A DNA stretch of 15,657 nucleotides. It comes from an uncultured Faecalibacterium sp. Lineage in GTDB: Bacteria; Bacillota; Clostridia; Oscillospirales; Ruminococcaceae. Numbering within the stretch: position 1 is the stretch's first letter; each line of letters opens with the position of its first letter. The DNA is taken from assembly GCA_934553285.1 (NCBI GenBank), contig CAKTFD010000052.1:1-15657 (forward strand), written 5' to 3'. Under the pieces are notes generated by a model. That model was not told where the DNA came from. It made no database searches and worked only from the letters and a program-made list of their open reading frames with translations. This document shows, one piece after another, positions 1 to 7,621 of this stretch. The position numbers and the translations under genes are program-made.

Positions 1-1389
1 GCCGCCGGGGGTGCGCTGCTTGCCGGACAGGGCAATGCCCAGCGGGTAGAGCAGCCAGCCGTTCTTTTTGCCCAGCTGCTCAGCCTTAGCCTTGCAGGCA
101 TCAAACACGGCATCGCGGTCGGCAAAATCCAGTGCTTCATCGCCCAGTACCGGCAGCAGGGCTTCCAGTGCTTCCTTGGCTGTTTCCGGGGTGGTCTTCT
201 GCTTTTTGTTGGCATACAGGCTCACATCGTAGTCCGGCATGGCATCAAAGAAATCCAGCTGCTCGGGGATCTCGCCCAGCACCTCGCACCGGGGCTGCAG
301 GTTTGCGCACAGCAGCTTTTTGTCGATGGGGCTGTGCACGGCGCTGTCGATCCACGGCTCGGCCTTTTTCTGAAATTCCTCGGGGCTGAGGCGGCGGATA
401 TACTCCGCATTGATGGCGCGCAGCTTGAGGGGGTCGAAGATGGCGGGGGACTTGGAGATGCCCTCCGGGGACCAGATCTTGACCAGCTCCGGCAGGGAGA
501 AGATCTCCTGCTCGGCGTACTCGCCGCGGGGGCTCCAGCCCAGCAGGCAGATATAGTTCAGCACCGCCTCGGTCAGGTAGCCCTTTGCCACCAAGTCCTG
601 ATAGCTGGCATCGCCGTTGCGCTTGGACAGCTTGTTCTGGGCGTCCTTCATCACCGGCGGGCAGTGGATATAGGTGGGGATCTCCCAGCCAAAGGCCTGA
701 TACAGCAGGTTGTACTTGGGGGTGGAGGACAGATACTCGCTGCCGCGGATGACGTGGGTGATGCCCATGAGGTGGTCGTCCACCACGTTGGCAAAGTTAT
801 AGGTGGGCATGCCGTCGGTCTTGATGAGGATCTGGTCGTCCATCTCGCTGTTGTTCACCTCGATGTGGCCGTACACCACATCGTCAAAGCCGGTCACGCC
901 CTCGCGGGGGATCTTCTGGCGGATGACGTAAGGCTCGCCTGCGGCAAGGCGCTTTTCCACTTCCTCCTTGGGCAGCTCGCGGCAGCAGCCGTCGTAGTGG
1001 GTCATCTCACCGGCAGCGCGCTGCTCGGCGTGCAGCGCTTCCAGACGCTCCTCGGTGCAGAAGCAGTAATAGGCCTTGCCCTCTGCCACCAGCTGCTCGG
1101 CATACTGCTTGAACATCCCCATGCGCTCGCTCTGCACATAGGGGCCCACGGGACCGCCGATATCCGGGCCCTCGTCCCACAGAAGGCCGGTCTCCCGCAG
1201 GGTGTTGTAGATGACATCCACAGCGCCCTCCACATAGCGGCCCTGATCGGTATCTTCGATGCGCAGGATGAAGGTGCCATCCTCGTGCTTGGCCATCAGG
1301 TAGGTGTACAGGGCAGTACGCAGGTTGCCAACGTGCATATAACCCGTAGGCGACGGCGCAAAACGGGTGCGGACTTTATTGCTCGGCAT
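1..1389 (-). CDS. gltX: Glutamyl-tRNA synthetase, 3' end cut off by window edge
   Basis: Class I aminoacyl-tRNA synthetase that charges tRNA-Glu (and in many Firmicutes tRNA-Gln, later amidated by GatCAB) in the cytoplasm. About 463 codons are visible; the family is usually 470-500, so only the C-terminal end of the anticodon-binding domain is missing. Seen: FAPSPTGYMHVGN at residues 10-22 carries the HIGH-type motif (HVGN), and KLSKR at 253-257 is the KMSKS-type loop. A CxC near residue 100 followed by YDGCC about 25 residues later fits the GluRS zinc-binding insertion. The start ATG at 1389 has an AAAGGAG ribosome site (1399-1405) nine bases upstream. It is transcribed from its own promoter at 1442-1470. 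Whether it is discriminating or non-discriminating cannot be told from what is visible. Confidence 0.97.
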   Translation of the reverse strand, partial: MPSNKVRTRFAPSPTGYMHVGNLRTALYTYLMAKHEDGTFILRIEDTDQGRYVEGAVDVIYNTLRETGLLWDEGPDIGGPVGPYVQSERMGMFKQYAEQLVAEGKAYYCFCTEERLEALHAEQRAAGEMTHYDGCCRELPKEEVEKRLAAGEPYVIRQKIPREGVTGFDDVVYGHIEVNNSEMDDQILIKTDGMPTYNFANVVDDHLMGITHVIRGSEYLSSTPKYNLLYQAFGWEIPTYIHCPPVMKDAQNKLSKRNGDASYQDLVAKGYLTEAVLNYICLLGWSPRGEYAEQEIFSLPELVKIWSPEGISKSPAIFDPLKLRAINAEYIRRLSPEEFQKKAEPWIDSAVHSPIDKKLLCANLQPRCEVLGEIPEQLDFFDAMPDYDVSLYANKKQKTTPETAKEALEALLPVLGDEALDFADRDAVFDACKAKAEQLGKKNGWLLYPLGIALSGKQRTPGG

Positions 1390-1441
1390 AGAAAAACGCT
1401 CCTTTATTCTCATGCAAAAAATTTGCGGATAGCTATGTTTT

Positions 1442-1470
1442 ATTGTACTTATTCTGCGCAGTTTTGTCAA
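1442..1470 (-). promoter_or_regulatory. sigma-A promoter of gltX
   Basis: On the minus strand a perfect -35 TTGACA (1465-1470), a 17-base spacer and a -10 TACAAT (1442-1447, 5 of 6 to consensus) lie about 50 bases upstream of the gltX start. It is one of the best matches to a housekeeping promoter in the window. No T-box leader or other extended leader is present between it and the start codon. Confidence 0.85.
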
Positions 1471-1496
1471 TGCAGGATAATGTCATGCACCCATGC

Positions 1497-1537
1497 AAAA
1501 GGGGCTGCTGCATCAAATGCTGTGCAGCAGCCCCTTT
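1497..1537 (-). terminator. Rho-independent terminator of the XRE/membrane-protein operon
   Basis: A perfect 15-bp inverted repeat (1498-1512 with 1523-1537, loop of ten bases) begins nine bases beyond the stop codon of the membrane-protein gene. On the minus strand the stem ends in a short UUUU run. It separates this operon from the gltX promoter just downstream. The short U run makes it somewhat weaker than the clp terminator. Confidence 0.8.
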
Positions 1538-1545
1538 GTGTAATA

Positions 1546-1989
1546 TTATTCTCCGTCCTTCGGGTCATCCAGATGCTCGCGCCGTTTGCGTGTCAATGCG
1601 GCGCACAGTTGCAGCAATGCAAAGCACAGGATGCCGGTAAAAACACCGGTAAAAGCGGCACCGACCCAGTATCCAAGGGAAAACCCGATGATCAGCGTAA
1701 CCGCCACCGCAGCCACCAGAGAACACACGGCATTGGCCGGGGGCGTATCCGAAAGGTGGCGATCCCACAGACCATTGCGCAGACACGCGACAGCCATATA
1801 GATGCAGCCGATCATGAATACGACCCACTCTCCGGCAGCCTTGTCCGCAGCCCCGAACACCGTCTGCACGATCCACGCCGCCAGAAGGCTGCCCCACAGC
1901 AGCCAGAAGCCATGGCTTTCAATTTTGCGCAGGGTCTGCTCCTGCATCTCGTCCAACTGGTTTTTCTTGCTATACAGTGAAAATTTCAT
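1546..1989 (-). CDS. Small four-TM membrane protein of unknown function (possibly DUF6773-like)
   Basis: 147 residues. A charged cytoplasmic-looking N-terminus (residues 1-25, with a KKNQLDEMQEQ stretch) is followed by four hydrophobic segments at about 27-46, 55-71, 87-106 and 109-131, and a charged tail (TRKRREHLDDPKDGE). I recognise no catalytic motif. The architecture and the DE-rich N-terminal lead resemble small membrane proteins annotated as DUF6773 in Clostridia, but that is recall rather than a search. The start ATG at 1989 is three bases after the stop of the upstream XRE regulator, and its ribosome site (GGGAGGAA) lies inside the end of that gene, so the two are co-transcribed and probably translationally coupled. 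The pairing suggests a membrane partner controlled by the small repressor. Its function is unknown. Confidence 0.75.
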   Translation of the reverse strand: MKFSLYSKKNQLDEMQEQTLRKIESHGFWLLWGSLLAAWIVQTVFGAADKAAGEWVVFMIGCIYMAVACLRNGLWDRHLSDTPPANAVCSLVAAVAVTLIIGFSLGYWVGAAFTGVFTGILCFALLQLCAALTRKRREHLDDPKDGE

Positions 1990-1992
1990 AGT

Positions 1993-2190
1993 TTATTCCT
2001 CCCAGAACAATTCATCCAGTGTCTTATCCAGAATTTTACAGATACTGCGGCAAAGGTTGATGGTGGGGTTGTATTCCCCTTTTTCAATAGCGTTGATAGT
2101 CTGGCGCGAAACACCTGCCGCCTCGGCAAGCGCGCCTTGCGTCATATCCTTTTCCGCACGAGCGGCCTTTAATTTCAGGTTCTTCGGCAT
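1993..2190 (-). CDS. Small XRE-family transcriptional regulator (YozG-like)
   Basis: 65 residues, almost entirely one helix-turn-helix domain: the HTH spans about 17-38 (TQGALAEAAGVSRQTINAIE) and is followed by the typical KGEYNPTINL and LDELFWEE ending of short stand-alone XRE repressors. A longer reading frame starts upstream at 2250, but that start would lie inside the promoter and operator. ATG 2190 gives the usual family start (MPKNLKLKAARAEK) and has an AAAGGAG site (2198-2204) seven bases upstream, so it is preferred. It heads a two-gene operon with a four-TM membrane protein, a common arrangement for such regulators. A palindrome overlapping its -10 region suggests autorepression (inference). 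Confidence 0.9.
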   Translation of the reverse strand: MPKNLKLKAARAEKDMTQGALAEAAGVSRQTINAIEKGEYNPTINLCRSICKILDKTLDELFWEE

Positions 2191-2240
2191 TGATATGCTC
2201 CTTTCCTGCCGGGTCGGCATTTGTTTTATTCTCTGGACAT

Positions 2241-2269
2241 ATAGTAGCATTTACTACTCCAAATGTCAA
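2241..2269 (-). promoter_or_regulatory. Promoter of the XRE/membrane-protein operon
   Basis: Minus-strand -35 TTGACA (2264-2269) is perfect. The spacer is 17 bases and the -10 is TACTAT (2241-2246), preceded by TGC, an extended -10 feature that can compensate for the imperfect hexamer. It lies about 50 bases upstream of the regulator start codon. Confidence 0.75.
2242..2258. promoter_or_regulatory. Candidate operator palindrome for the XRE repressor
   Basis: TAGTA-N5-TACTA (2242-2256) and the overlapping AGTAG-N6-CTACT (2243-2258) form a symmetrical site across the -10 element and the proximal spacer. An outer pair, GACAT (2236-2240) and ATGTC (2263-2267), extends the symmetry to the -35 box. 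Position and symmetry are as expected for a site at which a dimeric HTH repressor would block polymerase. Binding by the adjacent XRE protein is inferred. Confidence 0.5.
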
Positions 2270-2301
2270 GTATATATTACAAAAAGTTTTTGCAACCAGA
2301 C

Positions 2302-2337
2302 AAAAAGCACCCCAGCTGTTTTCAGCCGGGGTGCTTT
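2302..2337 (-). terminator. Rho-independent terminator of the clp transcript
   Basis: A 15-bp stem (2304-2318 with 2323-2337, one G-U type mismatch) with a four-base loop is followed on the minus strand by UUUUU and G. It lies ten bases past the clp stop codon and just upstream of the XRE promoter, marking the end of the long leftward transcription block. Confidence 0.88.
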
Positions 2338-2347
2338 GCGGTTGCGA

Positions 2348-4654
2348 TTATTTCAGTACAACTTCGCCGTTTTCATCGGCATCCACCACAAGGGTGCCGC
2401 CGGAAGCCAGCGTGCCGTCGATCAGACGCTCGGCGGCGGGATCCTCCACCGCCTTGCGGATGGTGCGGCGCAGGTCGCGCGCGCCAAAGCGGCCGCCCTG
2501 GCTCTTTTGCACCAGCGCCCTGAGCGCTGCCGGGGTGTAGCTGTAGGCGATGCCCTTGGCCTCCATGCCGGGCTTGTACTCGTCCAGCATCAGGGCGGCG
2601 ATGCCCTGCAGAGTCTCCTCCGTCAAGGGCTTGAAGGCGATCACTTCATCCACGCGGCCAAGGAACTCCGGCCGCAGGAACTGTGCCAGCGCCTTGCGGG
2701 TCTTTTCCTCGCTGCGCTGCGCCTCGCTCTTGTTAAAGCCAAGGCTGCCCGCGCTCTGGTCGCTGCTGCCGGCGTTGGAGGTCATGCAGATGACCGTGTT
2801 GGAAAAATCCACCGTGCGGCCCTGGGCATCGTTGATCTTGCCCTCGTCCAAGATCTGCAGCAGGATGTTCATCACATCGGGGTGCGCCTTTTCGATCTCA
2901 TCGAACAGCACCACGCTGTAGGGGCGGCGGCGCACCTTCTCGGTCAGCTGGCCTGCCTCCTCGTAGCCCACATAGCCCGGAGGCGAACCGATCATACGGG
3001 ACACCGCGTATTTTTCCATGTACTCGCTCATATCCAGCCGGATCAGCGGGTCGGGGCCGTCGAACAGCTGCTGGGCCAGCTGCTTGACCAGCTCGGTCTT
3101 GCCCACGCCGGTGGGGCCGACAAAGATGAAGCTGGCGGGGCGGCGGCGGCCGGAAAGGTCGGCGCGGCTGCGCTTGATGGCCTGTGCCACCAGATGCACG
3201 GCTTCGTCCTGGCCGATGACCTTCTGTTTCAGGGCAGCTTCCAGCCCGGCCAGCTTAACGAACTCGGTCTCCCGGATCTTGACCGCCGGGATGCCGGTCC
3301 ACAGCTCTATGACCTTTGCCACATCGTCCATGGTCACCTGGATCTCGCTGGCAGCGGCCTGCTTTGCGGGCAGCTCGGCTTCCAGCTTGGCGATGCGGGT
3401 CTTGCGCTCAGCCACCCGCTCGTAGTCGATCGGCTCGTTGACATCCGCGCTTTCCATCTCGGCTTCTTCCTGCTTCAAAGCGTCCAGCTCCTTCTGCATC
3501 CCCAGATACTCGGAGATGACCGGGTGCGCCAGATTGCAGCAGGCGCAGGCCTCGTCCAGCAGGTCGATGGCCTTATCCGGCAGAAAACGGTCGGTGATGT
3601 ACCGCTCGCTCAGGGTGACTACAGCCGAAAGCACCTCGGCGGGCACCTGCACATGGTGGTGCTGCTCGTAATAGCGCTTGATACCGTTCATCACGGCCAG
3701 GGTATCGGCCACGCTGGGTTCCTCCACCCGCACGGGCTGGAAGCGGCGCTCCAACGCCTGATCTTTTTCGATGTACTTGCGGTACTCGGTAAAGGTGGTG
3801 GCACCGATGACCTGGATCTCGCCACGGGAGAGGGCGGGCTTTAGGATGTTGCCCGCGTTCATGGCACCCTCGCTCTCACCGGCGGAGGTGATGGTGTGGA
3901 TCTCGTCGATGAACAGGATCACGTTGCCTGCGGCCTTTACCTCGCTCAGCAGGCCCTTGACCCGCTGCTCGAACTGGCCGCGGAACTGGGTGCCCGCCAC
4001 AAGGCTGGTAAGATCCAGCAGAAAGATCTCCTTATCCCGCAGGCCGATGGGCACCTGCCCCCTGGCGATGCGCTCCGCGATGCCCTCGGCGATGGCGGTC
4101 TTGCCCACACCGGCTTCACCGATGAGGCAGGGGTTATTCTTCTGGCGGCGGCTCAGGATCTGGATGGTGCGGTAGATCTCGCGGTCGCGGCCGATGATAT
4201 CGTCCAGCTTGCCTTCCCGGGCTTTGCGGGTCAGGTTTTCGCAGTAGGTATCCAAAAACTTGCGTTTGGGCGGCTTTTTGCCATTTTTGCGGTCGGCTTT
4301 TTTATCGCCGTCCTTTTTCTCGCTGCTGGTGAATCCCAGCGGGAAGGTGGCATTGCTGCCGGGCACAAGATCTTCGTCCATGGCATCCGGGTCGGCATCC
4401 TCGCCGCCGGACATGTTCATCAGCATGGAGAGGGGGTTTGCATCGCCCATCTCCTCCATCATGCTTTCCATGCGGCTTTCCATGTTGTCCAGATCCTGGT
4501 CCGACATGCCGAATTGTTTCATCAGATCATCCACGGGTTTGATGTGCAGTTCCCGGGCACAGTGCAGGCAGTACCCCTCCTGCTTCATCTGACCATTCTC
4601 CATCCGCTGGATAAAGATGATCGCGGGACGCTTCTGGCATCGAATACAGACCAT
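2348..4654 (-). CDS. ATP-dependent Clp unfoldase with N-terminal zinc finger (ClpE/ClpC-like)
   Basis: 768-residue class I Clp/Hsp100 ATPase that unfolds proteins, normally for ClpP, in the cytoplasm. Order of parts: zinc finger C3xxC6...C29xxC32; a Met/acid-rich and then Lys-rich linker (about 50-132); first AAA domain with Walker A GEAGVGKT (179-186), Walker B VILFIDE (245-251) and pore loop GTQFRGQFE (221-229); a mid-region helix pair (about 385-430); second AAA domain with Walker A GPTGVGKT (513-520), Walker B VVLFDE (581-586) and pore loop GSPPGYVGY (556-564). An LGF tripeptide (638-640) sits where ClpP-binding IGF/LGF loops occur. The double Clp N domain is absent and replaced by the zinc finger, as in ClpE. 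Start ATG 4654 has a strong AAGGAGGA site. It lies 24 bases after the CvpA-family gene and is the last gene before the terminator at 2302-2337. Confidence 0.93.
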   Translation of the reverse strand: MVCIRCQKRPAIIFIQRMENGQMKQEGYCLHCARELHIKPVDDLMKQFGMSDQDLDNMESRMESMMEEMGDANPLSMLMNMSGGEDADPDAMDEDLVPGSNATFPLGFTSSEKKDGDKKADRKNGKKPPKRKFLDTYCENLTRKAREGKLDDIIGRDREIYRTIQILSRRQKNNPCLIGEAGVGKTAIAEGIAERIARGQVPIGLRDKEIFLLDLTSLVAGTQFRGQFEQRVKGLLSEVKAAGNVILFIDEIHTITSAGESEGAMNAGNILKPALSRGEIQVIGATTFTEYRKYIEKDQALERRFQPVRVEEPSVADTLAVMNGIKRYYEQHHHVQVPAEVLSAVVTLSERYITDRFLPDKAIDLLDEACACCNLAHPVISEYLGMQKELDALKQEEAEMESADVNEPIDYERVAERKTRIAKLEAELPAKQAAASEIQVTMDDVAKVIELWTGIPAVKIRETEFVKLAGLEAALKQKVIGQDEAVHLVAQAIKRSRADLSGRRRPASFIFVGPTGVGKTELVKQLAQQLFDGPDPLIRLDMSEYMEKYAVSRMIGSPPGYVGYEEAGQLTEKVRRRPYSVVLFDEIEKAHPDVMNILLQILDEGKINDAQGRTVDFSNTVICMTSNAGSSDQSAGSLGFNKSEAQRSEEKTRKALAQFLRPEFLGRVDEVIAFKPLTEETLQGIAALMLDEYKPGMEAKGIAYSYTPAALRALVQKSQGGRFGARDLRRTIRKAVEDPAAERLIDGTLASGGTLVVDADENGEVVLK

Positions 4655-4677
4655 AGTTCCTCCTTGTCGTCCCCCTC

Positions 4678-5373
4678 TTACAGGAAGGGGTTGAACACAT
4701 TAAACGCTTTATAGTAAAGACTGCTGCTCATCACAGTGTCGTTGAGCACATTCAGGTTGCCGCCGGTGATGACCACAAGCCCCCACACGATGCACAGCAC
4801 GAGATACAGATCCATCATGGCAGTCATGCCGCCGGCCAGCCAGCCCAGCCCCCGGTTCACCGTACCGATGACCGGCAGCTTGTTCACCAGCCCCAGCACG
4901 GTGACCAGCATACTGACCAGCAGGCGCAGCACCGCGTAGAACACAAAGAACAGCACCAGCATGATCACCGGGGTGAGCAGCGGCTGCAGCACCTTTTCCA
5001 CGATGGTATCGGCCAGCACCACGGCGTTATCCGTAAGCACTGCGTTGATGCTGCGCTCGCAGGCGGCCACGATGGAGGCGCGGAAGCTCTCCGGCAGAAA
5101 GCCCGCGTACTGCTGGGCGATGCCGGAAAGGTTTACCACCCCATCGGCGGAAAGGTGGGCTGCGATCTGGGTGCGAAAGCCCCCGGCCAGCAGATTCTCG
5201 AACACCCAGCCCGCACAGGCTGCAGAACACTGCCGTGCTCCCAGCAGGCTGATAAAGTTGCCCAAAAGCTGTACAACGGAGGCCAGAAAGCCCTTGCGGG
5301 CATAGCGTGCCATCAGCACCAGCCAGACCACCGTACATAGAATATCAAAAAGAAATGACGGATTCTTGAACAT
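4678..5373 (-). CDS. CvpA-family integral membrane protein
   Basis: 231 residues. Hydrophobic segments at about 7-21, 29-49, 132-161 and 177-203 flank a soluble-looking loop (about 60-128). The stretch NKLPVIGTVNRGLGWLAGG (164-182) is the signature region of CvpA/colicin V production family proteins. Function is poorly defined; in other bacteria the family is linked to envelope homeostasis and toxin export. The ribosome site is weak (only AAGG adjacent to the start at 5373). It is preceded by a 71-base gap after the beta-propeller gene, in which I see no clear promoter, and followed after 24 bases by the Clp gene. The long loop between the second and third segments is larger than in the minimal family members. 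Confidence 0.85.
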   Translation of the reverse strand: MFKNPSFLFDILCTVVWLVLMARYARKGFLASVVQLLGNFISLLGARQCSAACAGWVFENLLAGGFRTQIAAHLSADGVVNLSGIAQQYAGFLPESFRASIVAACERSINAVLTDNAVVLADTIVEKVLQPLLTPVIMLVLFFVFYAVLRLLVSMLVTVLGLVNKLPVIGTVNRGLGWLAGGMTAMMDLYLVLCIVWGLVVITGGNLNVLNDTVMSSSLYYKAFNVFNPFL

Positions 5374-5444
5374 ACCTTGTTTTCCCTGTTATAAAGATCA
5401 CTTTCCCCGCAAAAATACTGGTTTCCCCCTCTGTTCTGCAGCGG

Positions 5445-6668
5445 TCACTGCGCGCTGGAAGCCGTTTGCTCCGGCGGGGTGACCTGCTGCACCGTGTTGC
5501 CGCACAGCACCAGCAGCTGCTGTTTGCCTGCCAGCAGCGCCTGCGGCTTTACCGCAAAGCTCTGGCTCCACTGGTGCTGGCCGTCTGCGGCGTAGCACTC
5601 CACAGTGCTGTCGGTGCGCAGATAGAAGCTGCCCTCCCTGCGCAGGATCTGGTTTGCCGCCGGCACATTGCCGCTGTACTGCACGTTCAGCTCCTTATCC
5701 AGCAGCACGGCGGTGCACACCTGCCCGTTTTCCAGCAGCAGGGCCACATCGGCCCCCTCCTGCGCAACGCTGACAAGGCTCCCGCCGCCAAGGTCAAACC
5801 TGCCGCGCTCGCCGCCGTCTGCCCCGTATACCACTGCACAGTTTTCGTAAACGGCCAGCACGGTATCGGCGTTCAGCCAGCCCAGCCACTGGGGCACGCT
5901 GCTGCCGCTGCTGAGCTGCACCGGCTCGCCCTGTGCCAGATCCAGCGTATAAAGGTTTGCCTGCAGCTGGCCTGCGCTGGAGGTGACAGCCGCCACTGCC
6001 AGACGGCGGCTGTCGGTGGCAAAGGCCATCCGCACCGGGGTGCCCTGTGCGCTGGTCATATCCCAGTGCAGCTGCTCGTGCATGGCGGGGGTATACACGG
6101 TCAGCCGGGCAGCACTGTCGGCAGAATCGGTCGCCACCGCCAGGGTGCCGGTATCCGACATGGCGCACAGGTAGATGCTGTCCTCCAGCGTTTTGGTGTA
6201 CAGGTTCTGGGTACGGCTCTCCACCCGCAGCTCCTTGCCGGAGCGGTTGTACAGCACAAAGCGGGTCCTGCCTGCGGCCAGCGCCGGACGGGCATAGCCG
6301 CTCTGGATACTGGCAAGGCGGGAGCCGCGCAGCGAGTACACCACGCAGGTGTCCCGGTCCATGGCCACAAAGCTGCCGGACATGGGCTGCACCGCCGTAA
6401 GCTCCCCAAGGCCGGTCTGCTGCGGCCAGCCCACCGCCGGGGTCAGGGCGATATGCACCGTATCCACCAGGTCCTTGACCCGGGCGATGGATGCACCCAC
6501 CACACCGGTGGCAAACAGGGTGACCAGCGTAAGCGCCGCCAGAAGGATGGCGGTGCGGCGCAGATGGCGGCGGCGCACCCGCTGGCGCGCTGCCTCGAGA
6601 TATTCCACCCGCCCGGCGGAAAGCGGTTCTCCGTCCGGGTTCGTATTGCCGCGACGATTTTTGCTCAT
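5445..6668 (-). CDS. Membrane-anchored beta-propeller-like protein (DUF5711-like)
   Basis: 407 residues. A basic N-terminus (RRRHLRRT, 32-39) precedes one transmembrane segment (about 39-60), giving a type II topology with the remaining ~345 residues outside the membrane. That part shows repeated short beta-strand blocks of WD40/PQQ-propeller character (for example VVYSLRGSRLASI, TGTLAVATDSADS, RRLAVAAVTSS, VECYAADGQHQW). No enzymatic motif is evident. The fold and context match proteins labelled DUF5711 in Clostridia (recall, not searched). Its ATG at 6668 overlaps the truA stop by four bases (ATGA), so translation is coupled to truA. The following gene encodes a CvpA-family protein, suggesting a shared envelope role (inference). 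Confidence 0.75.
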   Translation of the reverse strand: MSKNRRGNTNPDGEPLSAGRVEYLEAARQRVRRRHLRRTAILLAALTLVTLFATGVVGASIARVKDLVDTVHIALTPAVGWPQQTGLGELTAVQPMSGSFVAMDRDTCVVYSLRGSRLASIQSGYARPALAAGRTRFVLYNRSGKELRVESRTQNLYTKTLEDSIYLCAMSDTGTLAVATDSADSAARLTVYTPAMHEQLHWDMTSAQGTPVRMAFATDSRRLAVAAVTSSAGQLQANLYTLDLAQGEPVQLSSGSSVPQWLGWLNADTVLAVYENCAVVYGADGGERGRFDLGGGSLVSVAQEGADVALLLENGQVCTAVLLDKELNVQYSGNVPAANQILRREGSFYLRTDSTVECYAADGQHQWSQSFAVKPQALLAGKQQLLVLCGNTVQQVTPPEQTASSAQ

Positions 6669-7429
6669 GGCTGGTTCTCCTTCATTTCCGGGTATTCCAC
6701 GCTTTTTAAAAACAGGCCCTTTGCGGGCAGGGTCGGCCCGGCGCGGCTGCGGTCCCGGCTTGCCAGGATGGCCGGGATATCCTCTGCCTGCATCCGCCCG
6801 GCCCCCACCTCACACAGGGTGCCCGCCAGGATGCGTACCATGTTGTACAGGTAGCCGTCGGCGGTCACCTCGATCTCCACCTCGTCCCCGCGCCGGGTAA
6901 CGGTGCAGGCCGTGATGGTGCGCACCGTATCCCCGTGGGCGGCGGCGGAGCTGCCCGCTGCGCACAGGGCCAGAAAATCGTATCTGCCCACGAACCGCTG
7001 CGCCGCCGCCTGCATGGCGGCTTCGTCCAGATGCCGGGGCACCCGGGTGTAGTAGGCGGCATCAAAGGGCGAGTCGATGGGGTGATTATGGATGCGGTAC
7101 AGGTAGGTCTTGGTATGAGCGGCGTACCGGGCATGGAACGCCTCCGGCACGGTCTGTGCCGCCAGCACCCGGATATCCGGCGGCAGGTGCTGGTTGAGCG
7201 CCAGCGGCAGCTTTTGCGGCGGGATCCGGGTATCGGCATGGAAATTGAGCCGGAACCCCAGCGCATGCACCCCCGCATCGGTGCGGCTGCAGCCCTTGAT
7301 ATCCGGCCGGGTGCCCAGCACCGCTTCCAGCGCATCCTGAAACACCGCCGCCACACTGCGCCCGTTGGGCTGCACCTGAAAACCGCAGTAATTTGTGCCG
7401 TCGTAGGCAAGGGTAAGTAAAAAGTTCAT
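6665..7429 (-). CDS. truA: tRNA pseudouridine(38-40) synthase TruA
   Basis: Converts uridines 38, 39 and 40 of the anticodon stem-loop of many tRNAs to pseudouridine. 254 residues, normal for the family. Seen: the N-terminal LAYDGTNYCGFQVQPN (7-22), the catalytic block CSRTDAGVHALG with nucleophile Asp51 (47-58), and the C-terminal LYNMVRILAGTLCEVGAGR segment. Start ATG 7429 has a GGAGAGGG ribosome site nine bases upstream, lying within the repeat-rich gap. It follows ecfA1-ecfA2-ecfT in the same order as in Bacillus subtilis, a conserved neighbourhood, although 192 bases of repeat-like DNA separate it from ecfT here. The stop codon overlaps the start of the propeller gene. Confidence 0.97.
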   Translation of the reverse strand: MNFLLTLAYDGTNYCGFQVQPNGRSVAAVFQDALEAVLGTRPDIKGCSRTDAGVHALGFRLNFHADTRIPPQKLPLALNQHLPPDIRVLAAQTVPEAFHARYAAHTKTYLYRIHNHPIDSPFDAAYYTRVPRHLDEAAMQAAAQRFVGRYDFLALCAAGSSAAAHGDTVRTITACTVTRRGDEVEIEVTADGYLYNMVRILAGTLCEVGAGRMQAEDIPAILASRDRSRAGPTLPAKGLFLKSVEYPEMKENQP

Positions 7430-7469
7430 CGTTCAAAACCCTCTCCGTCAATCCCTTTCGGCATTGCCA

Positions 7470-7586
7470 GCTCCCCCCCAGGGGGCGTTTTTATCCTGCG
7501 GGCCGCTCCAAATACATTTTCACCGGAGGGGGCGCAGCGGGAAGCGCCATCTCTCCGGCGAAAAAGCATTTTTTCAAAGCCGCAGG
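7470..7586. repeat. Hairpin repeat element, copy A (between ecfT and truA)
   Basis: The gap 7430-7621 holds no gene. It contains a GC hairpin (CCCCC/GGGGG at 7473-7484) with a following T run, then a large imperfect palindrome: outer arms CCTGCGG (7494-7500) and CCGCAGG (7580-7586), middle arms AAATACATTTTCACCGGAG (7510-7528) matching 7553-7571 at 16 of 19 positions, and an inner stem GGCGC/GCGCC (7531-7535, 7544-7548). Bases 7501-7535 match the reverse complement of 10297-10331 at 27 of 35 positions, so it belongs to a dispersed repeat with a second copy upstream of ecfA1. On the minus strand no U tract follows the stem, so it is not a canonical terminator for ecfT. Confidence 0.65.
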
Positions 7587-7621
7587 CCTTGGCTGAGGGG
7601 GCGAGGCTGCCGGTCTTTTCT

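Noticed and set aside
334..1980. 548-codon plus-strand frame opposite gltX and the membrane-protein gene
   Set aside because: Antisense shadow of gltX; passes through the gltX promoter and a terminator, and shows no recognisable domain.
1802..3844. 680-codon plus-strand open frame antisense to clp
   Set aside because: It mirrors the codon phase of the real Clp gene, crosses that gene's terminator and the XRE promoter, has no ribosome site, and its translation is low-complexity Leu/Ala/His/Gln text typical of antisense frames in GC-rich DNA.
5374..5444. Possible promoter in front of the CvpA-family gene
   Set aside because: A TATAAC-like hexamer exists, but no -35 at proper spacing was found.
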